Assembly (NCBI GenBank): GCA_946408295.1
Contig: CAMJRT010000055.1
Span: 1 to 7,175 of the forward strand
Direction of reading: 5' to 3'
DNA length: 7,175 nucleotides
DNA from: an uncultured Bacteroidales bacterium
GTDB lineage: Bacteria > Bacteroidota > Bacteroidia > Bacteroidales > UBA932
Position numbers and translations under genes: made by a program. Positions within the stretch are counted from its first letter, which is position 1. Each line of letters starts with the position of its first letter. Of the stretch, positions 1 to 7,175 are shown piece after piece. The notes under the pieces are model-generated. The model made no database searches and was not told where the DNA came from. It saw only the letters and a program-made list of their open reading frames with translations.

Positions 1-1
1 C

Positions 2-1357
2 TGTTTGGCGCGAGGTTACAAGGAAGGCTATATCCGCAACCTGCTCCTCATTGCCTGGAACAACGCGCAGAACGGGAAATGGATAGAAACCCAGGAAATT
101 ATCCGGAGCATCAAACGTGAAGATTTGGTCAGCAACGACCTTCTTGAGCGCTATTACAATACGCTTTGGTCCTTCTACAACAATTACTGCTCGCTGAACC
201 CGCAGAGCCCTCGCTTCAACGAAATGCGCGTCGCCTACAGGGATTCGATGATGATGTACTGCGACCGGAACGGCGAGACCTACACATATGCTTGCTACGA
301 GAAGTTGCTAGAGGAAAAGAAATACCACGAGGCGGAAGCATTGATTCACCCTCTTTTCGAGGAAAAAAGCCCCAACCGGGGACGCGCCGCTTATTGCCTG
401 GCGTGTATATATAAAGAGGGAGGAAAGCTTCAAGAAGCCATATACCATCTTGCTTACGCTTCCATCATCGACCTCAAAAACGGCGTAATGGACAACAAAG
501 CCATCTACGAACTGGGACTGCTGCTCTACAACAAAGGCGATATTGACTTGGCCTACGAGTGCATCAATTCCTCGCTCGAAGACGCCTTGGTCTACAACTC
601 CGACGCCCGCATCAACCGCATATCCAACGACCTGCCTGTCATCAAGGACAGTTATATGGGAAAAATCAAGAAAGAAAAGAACAGGGCAAGCACCTTGGCT
701 TGGTTTTCTACCCTTACGGCCATCCTGCTTGCCTGCCTGACGGTATTTATCTTATTCCAACTCCGCCTCATCCGCCGTTCAAGAAGACTGCTCAGGTACA
801 CCAACGAGAAACTGATTCATCTCAATGAAGAAATCCAGCGCAAAAACAGCGAACTGGACAGCATCAACATCAGCCTGACCGAAAGCAACGCCATCAAAGA
901 CAAATACATCGTCGAGTTCCTTGTCAACTGCTCCGAATACATAGACAAACTCAATGCCTACCGGTTCTCCCTGCTGAAGATAGCCAATTCCGGCAAATAC
1001 ACAGAACTCACCGCCACCCTTCGTTCGAGCAGTTATACCGATGCAGAAATTCACACCCTGATGAAGAACTTTGATACGGTATTTCTCTCGCTGGTGCCCG
1101 AGTTCGTTCCCGGTGTCAACCAACTGCTCAAAGAAGGAGTCCGCTTTGATGAAAACAACTTCGGGCTCAACACCGAGCTCCGCATTCTCGCTTTGATTCG
1201 CATCGGCATTACCGACAGCGTCCTCATCGCCCGTTTTCTCCGCTACTCCGTGACAACCATCTACAACTACCGGGTAAAAATGCGCAATAATGCCCTCTGC
1301 GAACGAGATAATTTTGAGAAAAAAATCGCTCAAATCGGGGAAATCAAGGGCCGATAG
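2..1357 (+). CDS. SusR/DUF6377-like membrane-bound transcriptional regulator, 5' end missing
   Basis: This is probably an inner-membrane one-component regulator that senses a glycan signal outside the cytoplasm and activates the adjacent operon through a C-terminal DNA-binding domain. The frame is open from the first bases to a TAG stop at 1355-1357, so the true start is upstream; the TTG at 5 is only an internal Leu codon. In order, I see alpha-helical TPR-like repeats (about 290-660, with family-like segments such as LLLYNKGDIDLAYECI and SSLEDALVYNSDARI). One transmembrane helix follows (692-763, TLAWFSTLTAILLACLTVF), then a basic stretch RLIRRSRRLLR and a charged coiled coil (about 782-905). 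The C-terminal helix-turn-helix is at about 1166-1290, with ELRILALIRIGITDS and VTTIYNYRVKMRN. This matches the DUF6377 family of Bacteroidota. Members are usually somewhat over 500 residues as I recall, so roughly 80-110 residues are missing. The topology resembles that reported for Bacteroides SusR. Family call is firm; ligand and target are inferred from position. Confidence 0.88.
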   Translation, partial: CLARGYKEGYIRNLLLIAWNNAQNGKWIETQEIIRSIKREDLVSNDLLERYYNTLWSFYNNYCSLNPQSPRFNEMRVAYRDSMMMYCDRNGETYTYACYEKLLEEKKYHEAEALIHPLFEEKSPNRGRAAYCLACIYKEGGKLQEAIYHLAYASIIDLKNGVMDNKAIYELGLLLYNKGDIDLAYECINSSLEDALVYNSDARINRISNDLPVIKDSYMGKIKKEKNRASTLAWFSTLTAILLACLTVFILFQLRLIRRSRRLLRYTNEKLIHLNEEIQRKNSELDSINISLTESNAIKDKYIVEFLVNCSEYIDKLNAYRFSLLKIANSGKYTELTATLRSSSYTDAEIHTLMKNFDTVFLSLVPEFVPGVNQLLKEGVRFDENNFGLNTELRILALIRIGITDSVLIARFLRYSVTTIYNYRVKMRNNALCERDNFEKKIAQIGEIKGR

Positions 1358-1393
1358 CACTACTTTTTCAGACGCAATAAAATAAAATACATA

Positions 1394-1417
1394 CTGATTA
1401 TCAGATATATAAATATC
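1394..1417. promoter_or_regulatory. Two abutting short inverted repeats, possible operator
   Basis: CTGATTATCAG (1394-1404) is a perfect 5-bp inverted repeat around one base. It runs directly into GATATATAAATATC (1404-1417), a 5-bp inverted repeat around ATAA. TATCA also recurs directly at 1399 and 1414. The pair lies about 50 bp upstream of the -7 element of the susC-like gene, where an activator such as the upstream helix-turn-helix protein could bind. The region is AT-rich, so such short palindromes can arise by chance; the operator role is inference. Confidence 0.3.
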
Positions 1418-1468
1418 AAAACAACTACTTTTAATTTTATAGGCGTTCTTTTTCCGTATTTCAGTTCC

Positions 1469-1476
1469 TACATTTG
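1469..1476 (+). promoter_or_regulatory. Bacteroidota -7 promoter element (TACATTTG) for the susC-like operon
   Basis: TACATTTG matches the Bacteroidota primary-sigma -7 consensus TAnnTTTG exactly. No clean -33 TTTG lies at the expected 19-21 bp spacing; that stretch (about 1444-1452) reads roughly gttcttttt. A weak -33 element is what an activator-dependent promoter would be expected to show. Transcription would start at about 1480-1484 and leave a leader of roughly 30-35 nt before the ATG at 1515. It is the best promoter candidate in the 157-bp gap and fits a separately controlled susC-susD-susE operon. Confidence 0.6.
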
Positions 1477-1503
1477 CAAAGTCGTTCGTGAGCAAGCGAC
1501 GAC

Positions 1504-1518
1504 ATGCAGATACAATGA
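1504..1518 (+). other. Tiny upstream ORF (MQIQ) overlapping the susC-like start
   Basis: ATG CAG ATA CAA TGA reads as a four-residue ORF. Its TGA stop (1516-1518) overlaps the ATG of the susC-like gene (1515-1517) as ATGA. It lies downstream of the predicted transcription start and so would be in the leader. An ATGA overlap is the classic arrangement for translational coupling or re-initiation. No ribosome-binding motif precedes it, so it may be chance. Confidence 0.2.
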
Positions 1519-4511
1519 GAACAGATTTCAGATTATTTTTAACAATCACCGCAGCCTTTCTATCAGGCCTGCTGATAGTTAAGGCGGCCCCAACCTACGA
1601 AGTAAGCGGGACAGTAAGCGATGCCGGCGGAGAACCGCTCATCGGAGCATTTGTCGTTGTCAAAGGAACTACAGATGGAACTTCGAGCGACCTTGATGGC
1701 AAATATAGTATCGCCGTACAAAAGGGAAGCACGCTGGTCTTTTCCTACATCGGCTTTGAAGACAAAGAACTCATCTGGAATGGTGAAACCACCCTGGATG
1801 TCAGCCTGGGCGCATCCTCTACTTATCTGGAAGATGTGGTCGTCATCGGCTATGGCACAGTCAAGAAAAAAGACCTGACGGGAGCCGTCGGCAATGTCAG
1901 CGGAGCGACGCTCGAAAAAGCGGTCGTACCGGATGTAGGCGGTGCCTTGCAAGGACAGGTGGCCGGACTGCAAGTCGTGTCATCGGGCAAACCGGGCGAC
2001 AATGTATCGCTGAAAGTGCGCGGCGTAGGCTCCATCAATGGCAGCGAACCGCTCGTCGTCATCGACGGAGTACCCTCCTCCATCAATCTCAATTCCCTCA
2101 ATATGGCGGATGTCGAGAGTGTCGATGTGCTCAAAGATGCCTCGTCTTGTGCGATTTATGGTTCCCGCGGAGCTTACGGCGTCGTTCTCATCACCACCAA
2201 GAAAGGCAAGGCGGGCAAGAGCAAAGTAGATATCCGTGCCAATTGGAGCGTCCAGCAGATCGCCCGCAAGATGAAACTGCTCAATGCGAGCCAGTTCGCA
2301 TCTCTTCACAACGAGATGATGTACAACGCCGATATGGACCAGTACGACGGATATGTGGATCCCACCCTGCTGGGTGTGGGAACGGACTGGCAGTCCCTGC
2401 TGTACCGGACGGGTTTTATGCAGGACTACAATTTGAGTTGGTCCGGCGGGGGCGAAGTCTATAAATACTACATTTCCGCAGAATGGATGGACCAGAAAGG
2501 TGTCATCAAGAATACGCGATACGACCGCGTCACCCTTCAGTTCAACGGGGATGCCGATGTCAAAAAATGGCTGAAATTCGGTCATAACATCACTTTCAAC
2601 AGCGACCTCAAGAGTCAGGGGGATTACAGCATCGGGGATGTGCTCGCCGCCTTGCCCAACACCCCGGTCAAACACGAAGACGGGACTTGGGCGGGTCCCA
2701 ACGGTAATCCCATCTATCAGGGAGAAGTCATCAACCCCATCGGGCGTAACGAATTGAACACCCGAAAAACAACGGGTTACAACCTGCTGGGCAACATCTA
2801 CGCAGAAATCAAACCTTGGGATTTCCTGCGTTTCCGCAGCACGGTCGCCCTCCAACTGATGATTTGGAACCAGGACAACTGGACGCAGGCCTATGACTGG
2901 GAGCCGGTCGCCACGGAAGTTTCCAACCGTTACCAATACCACAACAATGCATTGGAGTGGATGTGGGACAACATTCTCACCTTTGACAAAGATTTCGGCA
3001 AACATCACATCAACGCCATCGCCGGTGTCAGCGTCACCGAAAACACCTACAAGCATTTCGGCGGCTCCATCTCCACATTCATCAGCGACAGCGCCCGCGA
3101 AATCAACAACGGTATTACAACCCCGCTCATCTACGGTTCGATGTCGGACTGGGCCTTGTTTTCCTTCATCGCCCGCGCCAACTATGTGTACGATGAGCGG
3201 TATTTCATCACGGCCACCTACCGTCGTGACGGGTCCTCCCGTTTCAGTAAGAAAAACCGCTGGGGCAACTTTCCTTCCGTATCCCTGGCTTGGAAAGTAT
3301 CCAATGAATCCTTCTTTCCCCGGATCGATGCGGTTACCGATTTGAAAGTCAGGGCCGGCTACGGACTGACGGGCAATCAGACCAATGTAGGTTCCTATGG
3401 CTCGGCCAACAGTTTGAGCGCCGTTCAATATGTTTTCAACGGCGTACAGGCCGGCGGTTTTGCCCCCGTTGTGATGGCCAACCCCGATGTCACCTGGGAG
3501 GAGGTACAGCAATACAACATCGGAGTGGATCTGGGATTCGTAAAAAATCGCATCAGCCTGTCCGTCGACGGCTATATCAAGGACACACGCAATATGCTGG
3601 TGCCGATGAGCGTGCCCATTTCCACCGGTTATTCGGATGTCTATGTCCCTCAAATCAACGCAGGCAGTATGCGCAATGTGGGGGTGGAACTTTCGCTGAC
3701 CACGCGCAACATTACCACGAAAGACTGGGACTGGTCTACCACGGTGATTGCGTCTTGGAACCGCAACCACATCACGGCCCTCAATGGCAATGTGCCCATC
3801 TACGGCGGCAGCCTTGGTTTGAATATGACTACCACCATCCATGCGGTGGGCCATCCGGCCGGAAGTTTCTACGGTTACCTGACGGACGGCATATTCCAGA
3901 CGCCTGCCGAAGTGCTGACCTCCGCCGTGCAGGTGGAAGGGGCAACGGCACCGGGCGACATCCGTTTCAAGGACCTCAACAGCGACGGTGTCATCAATGC
4001 CAACGACCGCACCTTCCTGGGGGCTCCCACCCCCAAATGGCAGTTCTCGATGAACAACTCCGTTCATTGGAAATCACTTGAACTCAATATTTTCCTGCAA
4101 GGCGTGGCGGACTGCCAGATTTTCAATGTCATGCGGATGAACCTGGAATCGATGTCCGTCGCCACCAATCAATCGGCGATGGTCCTCGGTCGTTGGAGAG
4201 GCGCCGGTACGAGCGACACAATGCCCCGGGCCGTTTACGGTGACCCCAACGGCAATGCGCGGGCCAGCGACCGATTCATCGAAGACGGATCCTACCTTCG
4301 ACTGAAAAACCTGCAACTCGCTTATTCCCTCCCTTCCGACATCGTAGAGAAAATCAAATTGCAAGGGTTGAAATTCTTTGTTTCGGGACAGAATCTTCTG
4401 ACTCTTACGCGTTACACGGGTGTAGATCCCGAAGTGGGTGCCTCCGGACTGGACAACAACATCTATCCGCTCACCCGCACCTACTCTTTTGGCATTAACT
4501 TGACATTTTGA
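1515..4511 (+). CDS. SusC/RagA-family TonB-dependent outer-membrane transporter
   Basis: This is a 998-residue outer-membrane barrel that imports oligosaccharides with TonB/ExbBD energy, working with the SusD-like lid encoded next. I chose ATG 1515 because it begins a good signal peptide (MRTDFRLFLTITAAFLSG, probable cleavage VKA|APT at about residue 24). An in-frame GTG at 1488 would add nine polar residues and lies only a few bases past the predicted transcript start. Domains: a CarboxypepD_reg-like beta-sandwich (about 28-105), the TonB-box/plug-entry motif EDVVVIGYGTVKKKDLTGAV (106-125), and a plug with the family signature LKDASSCAIYGSRGAYGV (from 206). The 22-strand barrel (about 240-998) contains NLLTLTRYTGVDPEVG near its end and terminates in aromatic YSFGINLTF, as outer-membrane insertion signals do. 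The length is typical. There is no N-terminal STN signalling domain and no neighbouring sigma/anti-sigma pair, so control by the upstream regulator is the simpler model. The substrate is not readable. Confidence 0.96.
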   Translation: MRTDFRLFLTITAAFLSGLLIVKAAPTYEVSGTVSDAGGEPLIGAFVVVKGTTDGTSSDLDGKYSIAVQKGSTLVFSYIGFEDKELIWNGETTLDVSLGASSTYLEDVVVIGYGTVKKKDLTGAVGNVSGATLEKAVVPDVGGALQGQVAGLQVVSSGKPGDNVSLKVRGVGSINGSEPLVVIDGVPSSINLNSLNMADVESVDVLKDASSCAIYGSRGAYGVVLITTKKGKAGKSKVDIRANWSVQQIARKMKLLNASQFASLHNEMMYNADMDQYDGYVDPTLLGVGTDWQSLLYRTGFMQDYNLSWSGGGEVYKYYISAEWMDQKGVIKNTRYDRVTLQFNGDADVKKWLKFGHNITFNSDLKSQGDYSIGDVLAALPNTPVKHEDGTWAGPNGNPIYQGEVINPIGRNELNTRKTTGYNLLGNIYAEIKPWDFLRFRSTVALQLMIWNQDNWTQAYDWEPVATEVSNRYQYHNNALEWMWDNILTFDKDFGKHHINAIAGVSVTENTYKHFGGSISTFISDSAREINNGITTPLIYGSMSDWALFSFIARANYVYDERYFITATYRRDGSSRFSKKNRWGNFPSVSLAWKVSNESFFPRIDAVTDLKVRAGYGLTGNQTNVGSYGSANSLSAVQYVFNGVQAGGFAPVVMANPDVTWEEVQQYNIGVDLGFVKNRISLSVDGYIKDTRNMLVPMSVPISTGYSDVYVPQINAGSMRNVGVELSLTTRNITTKDWDWSTTVIASWNRNHITALNGNVPIYGGSLGLNMTTTIHAVGHPAGSFYGYLTDGIFQTPAEVLTSAVQVEGATAPGDIRFKDLNSDGVINANDRTFLGAPTPKWQFSMNNSVHWKSLELNIFLQGVADCQIFNVMRMNLESMSVATNQSAMVLGRWRGAGTSDTMPRAVYGDPNGNARASDRFIEDGSYLRLKNLQLAYSLPSDIVEKIKLQGLKFFVSGQNLLTLTRYTGVDPEVGASGLDNNIYPLTRTYSFGINLTF

Positions 4512-4516
4512 CGGCT

Positions 4517-6013
4517 ATGAAAAAGATTTGCATACTGCTTTTCCTGACCGCAGCCTTGAGCGCTTGCGAGGGTTTTCTCGACAGGCATCCCTATGACAAC
4601 ATCGATGCCGATGACCCCGCTTCCTTGCGAACGGAGAACGACGCCATTGCCGCCGTCAATGGGGCATACCAGCCCCTGCAATGGGCAAAAATTTGCAATA
4701 TGCGCCTCTGGGCGTTGGATATTGTTGCCGGCAACAGCACGGTGGGCGGCGGTGGCGGCAGCGACGGCATCGAGACCCGGGATATGGCCGACTTCATCAC
4801 CAAAAGCGACAACGCCGGCGTTTTGGATATGTATCGGGGCTACTCCCCCGGCATCCTACGCTGCAACCTCGTACTGCAAAAAGTGCCGCAGATGGACATA
4901 GAGGCAACCATCAAAAACAGATGTATCGGAGAAGCCCGCTTTCTCCGTGCGCTCTACTATTTCTATCAGGTACGACTCTTCGGTCCCGTACCGCTCATCA
5001 CCGAGCCGGTGACCATCTACGACAACCTCAAACCGTACCGGGCTCCCGTCAATGACATCTATACGGCCATCATCGACGATTTGCGGACCGCCATCAACCT
5101 GCTCCCTGACGCGGCATCATACGGCCCGCGCGACATCGGGCGCGCCTCCAAAGGAGCCGCCATCGGCTTACTCGCCAAAGTATTGCTCACCCATTCTCCC
5201 GGCCTGACGGAATACAATGAAATCATCAATCTCTGTCATCAAGTGACGGACTTGGGCTATGTTCTCAACGATGACTACTCCGACAACTTCAATCCCGAAA
5301 CCAAAAACAGTCGGGAAAGTCTCTTCGAAGTACAGTATTTCGGCAAGACCACCATCGGTTTCTGGGAAAACGAGACCCAGTGCTCCTGGTTGAGTACGTT
5401 TATGGGGCCGCGAAACAGCGGAATGGTCGCCGGCGCCTATGGATGGAACCAGCCCACCGCCGAATTTGTCAATTCCTACGAAGAGAACGACCTCCGCAAG
5501 AACCAGACCATCCTCTACCCCGGTTGTCCGCCCTTTGACGGCATCGATTACCAGAGTTCCTGGGGCACGGAGACCGGCTTCAACTGCCGCAAATTTCTGG
5601 TCCCTAAATCCATCGCCCCCACCTACGACTCCTCTCCCGCCAACTTCCCGATATTGCGATATGCCGATGTCCTGTTGATGCTGGCAGAAGCGCTCAACGA
5701 AGCCGGGCGCACCGAAGAGGCCGTGGACCCGCTTTACCAGGTCAGGGCCCGTTCGGGATTGACCAACCGCACACCCCTGACAGGGCTTTCACAAGCCCAG
5801 ATGCGAGACAAGATTATCCACGAGCGCCGGATGGAACTGGCCTTCGAGGGACAGCGCTGGTTTGACATCATCCGCCTGCAAAACGGAGATTACGCCCGTT
5901 CCTGGTTCCAGAGCATAGGGAAAAACAATTTTTCCGACAAATTCCTGCTTTTCCCCATTCCGTTGAAAGAAATAGAAGCCAATGAGAATCTCACCCAAAA
6001 TACCGGTTATTGA
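4517..6013 (+). CDS. SusD/RagB-family nutrient-binding surface lipoprotein
   Basis: This 498-residue lipoprotein should sit as a hinged lid on the SusC-like barrel and bind glycan at the cell surface. The ATG at 4517, five bases after the susC-like stop, is preferred over an in-frame TTG at 4508 that overlaps that stop. It begins a lipoprotein signal, MKKICILLFLTAALSAC, with the lipidated Cys at 17 followed by EGFLDRHPYD, typical of SusD proteins. Family marks are GEARFLRALYYFYQVRLFGP (from 138, a TPR helix pair), FPILRYADVLLMLAEAL (377-393), HERRMELAFEGQRWFDIIRL (435-454) and the C-terminal FPIPLKEIEANENLTQNTGY (479-498). A run of five glycines at 77-81 lies in a loop after LWALDIVAGNS. This is a general RagB/SusD protein; by memory it does not align closely with Bacteroides starch SusD around the aromatic binding arc, so starch specificity is not supported by this gene. 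Confidence 0.96.
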   Translation: MKKICILLFLTAALSACEGFLDRHPYDNIDADDPASLRTENDAIAAVNGAYQPLQWAKICNMRLWALDIVAGNSTVGGGGGSDGIETRDMADFITKSDNAGVLDMYRGYSPGILRCNLVLQKVPQMDIEATIKNRCIGEARFLRALYYFYQVRLFGPVPLITEPVTIYDNLKPYRAPVNDIYTAIIDDLRTAINLLPDAASYGPRDIGRASKGAAIGLLAKVLLTHSPGLTEYNEIINLCHQVTDLGYVLNDDYSDNFNPETKNSRESLFEVQYFGKTTIGFWENETQCSWLSTFMGPRNSGMVAGAYGWNQPTAEFVNSYEENDLRKNQTILYPGCPPFDGIDYQSSWGTETGFNCRKFLVPKSIAPTYDSSPANFPILRYADVLLMLAEALNEAGRTEEAVDPLYQVRARSGLTNRTPLTGLSQAQMRDKIIHERRMELAFEGQRWFDIIRLQNGDYARSWFQSIGKNNFSDKFLLFPIPLKEIEANENLTQNTGY

Positions 6014-6014
6014 T

Positions 6015-7175
6015 ATGAAAAAATCTCTTATTGCTATTGTCGGGCTCGCTATGTGCGCGCTCGCGTGCACAAAACATGGAAACGAAGGAACGAATGGGGA
6101 CAGTCAGGTTGTACTCACTCCTTCCGCCAAAGTCATCACGCTCGACCCGTCCCTGAAAACAGCCGAAGCCTTGAGTTTCACTTGGACGCCCGGATCCAAT
6201 CAGCAAAGCGGGGCCGGCATCAGCTATACTTTTGAAATGTGCGCCAAAGGGGATGATTTTCAGCACCCGTTCATCTACGAGATTGGAAAAACATCCTACC
6301 GGTATTTTTCCTTCATATCGTCCGTAGAAGACTCGAAAGGCGGGGCCATCTCGCTCTATGCCATTTTGGAAAAATGGGCTGACGACTTATCCATTCCGGA
6401 TGCCGCCCGCCCCATCATTGGCAAGCCCTGCACAATCCAGGCCCGCATCAAAGCCCGTGTCTATCATTCCGACATCGCCCCTGTCACCTCCGACCCCGTC
6501 GAGATAGAAATCGCTCCTGCCATCTATATGATAGGAGAAGCCACAGCCGGTGGTTGGGCGCTGGGCAAAGCGGGAAAATTGAAATACGAAGGGAACGGAA
6601 AGTACAGCATCCGTGCCGATTTGGACAACGGACAAATCAAATTCCCTTATGGCACGCTCTATTTCGACATCGATGACCAGAGCGGCAATTTCGGCAATTG
6701 TTATGTCGCCGTCTCGGACAACTATTCGGTTAAGGGAAACACCACCGCCGACCTGGACAAGAGTTATAATTACGACAAGGACTATAAATTCTACATCGAC
6801 AAGACCGGCCAATATGACATCCTGCTGGATGTCAACAGCATGAACATACGCTTTACCCTCGGTGGCCCGGGCGGCAACCAATCCCTCTACATCGTCGGTC
6901 CCGCTACCGGCAACAGTTGGAATTGGCCGGGAACAGAACAAACCTTCCAGCTTCTGTCCGACAACCAATATGTTCTGTCCGGGAGACTGGTCACGGGAGA
7001 ATTCAAACTCTTGCGCAACGCGGGTTCATGGACGCCCGCATTCACGGCGGCCGACCGGGAAGACCGGGAACATATGGTGTATAATGATGATGAAGACATT
7101 AAATTTGTCATCGACAAGACCGGAACCTGGACGCTCCGGGTCAACACCCTGAACCGCACCGTCAACTACAGTTTC
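6015..7175 (+). CDS. SusE-like surface glycan-binding lipoprotein, 3' end beyond the window
   Basis: The frame is open for 387 codons from ATG 6015, one base after the susD-like stop, to the last base. No stop is seen, so the gene is formally partial. MKKSLIAIVGLAMCALAC is a lipoprotein signal with the lipidated Cys at 18. Residues about 35-165 form a SusE-N/fibronectin-III-like beta domain (VVLTPSAKVITLDP, LSFTWTPG). Two tandem binding modules follow: one from IYMIGEATAGGW (170-181) to about 285, the other from LYIVGPATGNSW (291-302) to the window end. Both carry the phrase IDKTG (261-265 and 366-370), and Trp 181, 302, 304 and 339 are candidate sugar-stacking residues. This architecture matches SusE of the Bacteroides starch system, which I remember as about 387 residues with two starch-binding modules. 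The stop may therefore lie just outside the window. It would help capture glycan at the surface; no catalytic motif is seen. The ligand is unproven. Confidence 0.85.
   Translation, partial: MKKSLIAIVGLAMCALACTKHGNEGTNGDSQVVLTPSAKVITLDPSLKTAEALSFTWTPGSNQQSGAGISYTFEMCAKGDDFQHPFIYEIGKTSYRYFSFISSVEDSKGGAISLYAILEKWADDLSIPDAARPIIGKPCTIQARIKARVYHSDIAPVTSDPVEIEIAPAIYMIGEATAGGWALGKAGKLKYEGNGKYSIRADLDNGQIKFPYGTLYFDIDDQSGNFGNCYVAVSDNYSVKGNTTADLDKSYNYDKDYKFYIDKTGQYDILLDVNSMNIRFTLGGPGGNQSLYIVGPATGNSWNWPGTEQTFQLLSDNQYVLSGRLVTGEFKLLRNAGSWTPAFTAADREDREHMVYNDDEDIKFVIDKTGTWTLRVNTLNRTVNYSF
6794..6808 (+). repeat. 15-bp direct repeat, copy 1 (module duplication)
   Basis: CATCGACAAGACCGG occurs here and again at 7109-7123, 315 bp (105 codons) downstream in the same frame. 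Each copy encodes IDKTG near the end of one binding module. It marks the tandem duplication of carbohydrate-binding modules in the SusE-like protein rather than a mobile or regulatory repeat. Confidence 0.7.
7109..7123 (+). repeat. 15-bp direct repeat, copy 2 (module duplication)
   Basis: This is the second copy of CATCGACAAGACCGG, in frame with the first at 6794-6808 and encoding IDKTG in the second binding module. The surrounding DNA has diverged (preceding codons differ and the bases after it are AAC rather than CCA), so the duplication is old or this turn is selectively conserved. Confidence 0.7.

Noticed and set aside
5..7. TTG at 5 as the regulator's start codon
   Set aside because: The frame is open upstream of it, and the protein would lack the N-terminal signal and part of the helical sensor region typical of the family.
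1358..1393. Terminator after the regulator
   Set aside because: There is a T-run (1373-1377) but no GC-rich hairpin precedes it; no intrinsic terminator is supported.
1426..1439. Relaxed -7-like motifs TACTTTTA and TAATTTTA
   Set aside because: They lack the final G of TAnnTTTG and lie in an AT-rich run; TACATTTG at 1469 is an exact match and closer to the gene.
1488..1514. GTG at 1488 as start of the susC-like gene
   Set aside because: It would put nine polar residues before the signal peptide and sits only about 5 bases after the predicted transcript start; ATG 1515 starts a normal signal peptide.
779..1549. 256-codon - strand frame spanning the regulator end and the promoter gap
   Set aside because: It lies opposite the conserved coiled coil and helix-turn-helix of the regulator and crosses the promoter region; its translation resembles no known protein.
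2361..2380. Hairpin CACCC-TGCT-GGGTG inside the susC-like gene
   Set aside because: A 5-bp stem in the middle of a barrel-coding region, with no following T-run; expected by chance in GC-rich coding DNA.
1980..4067. Long open frame on the - strand (695 codons) opposite the susC-like gene
   Set aside because: It is a mirror of GC-rich codon use in a well-recognised gene. Its translation shows no family resemblance, and it has neither signal sequence nor promoter.

Overview
The window looks like chromosomal DNA from a gut-type Bacteroidota (order Bacteroidales). The grounds are a SusC/SusD outer-membrane pair, a DUF6377-type membrane regulator, a Bacteroidota-style -7 promoter element (TACATTTG) and no strong Shine-Dalgarno sequences. 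The coding DNA is GC-rich by eye, especially at third codon positions. That fits a higher-GC group (for example an Alistipes or Muribaculaceae-like lineage) better than the AT-richer Bacteroides species, but the genus cannot be fixed from this window.

The layout is four genes, all on the + strand. (1) Bases 2-1357 are the 3' part of a regulator gene whose start lies upstream. It has a TPR-like helical sensor region, one transmembrane helix, a coiled coil and a C-terminal helix-turn-helix. (2) Bases 1358-1514 are an AT-rich intergenic region. It carries a good -7 element, two short inverted repeats that could be an operator, and a five-codon (stop included) upstream ORF that overlaps the next start. 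(3) Bases 1515-4511 are a complete SusC/RagA-family TonB-dependent transporter. (4) Bases 4517-6013 are a complete SusD/RagB-family surface lipoprotein. (5) Bases 6015-7175 are a SusE-like surface glycan-binding lipoprotein whose frame is still open at the window end. The SusC-like/SusD-like gap is 5 nt and the SusD-like/SusE-like gap is 1 nt, so these three genes form one tight operon.

Together this is the 5' end of a Sus-like polysaccharide utilization locus. The SusE-like lipoprotein and SusD-like lid would capture a glycan at the cell surface, the SusC-like barrel would import oligosaccharides using TonB energy, and the membrane regulator would sense the substrate or its breakdown products and switch on the operon. 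No glycoside hydrolase, lyase or sulfatase is visible, so the substrate cannot be read from this window. An alpha-glucan is only a weak guess, from SusE-like architecture beside a regulator with SusR-like topology. I see no mobile element, CRISPR array, tRNA or rRNA. I do not see a new type of system. The points worth a second look are the promoter/operator region, the tiny upstream ORF, and the tandem binding modules of the SusE-like protein.
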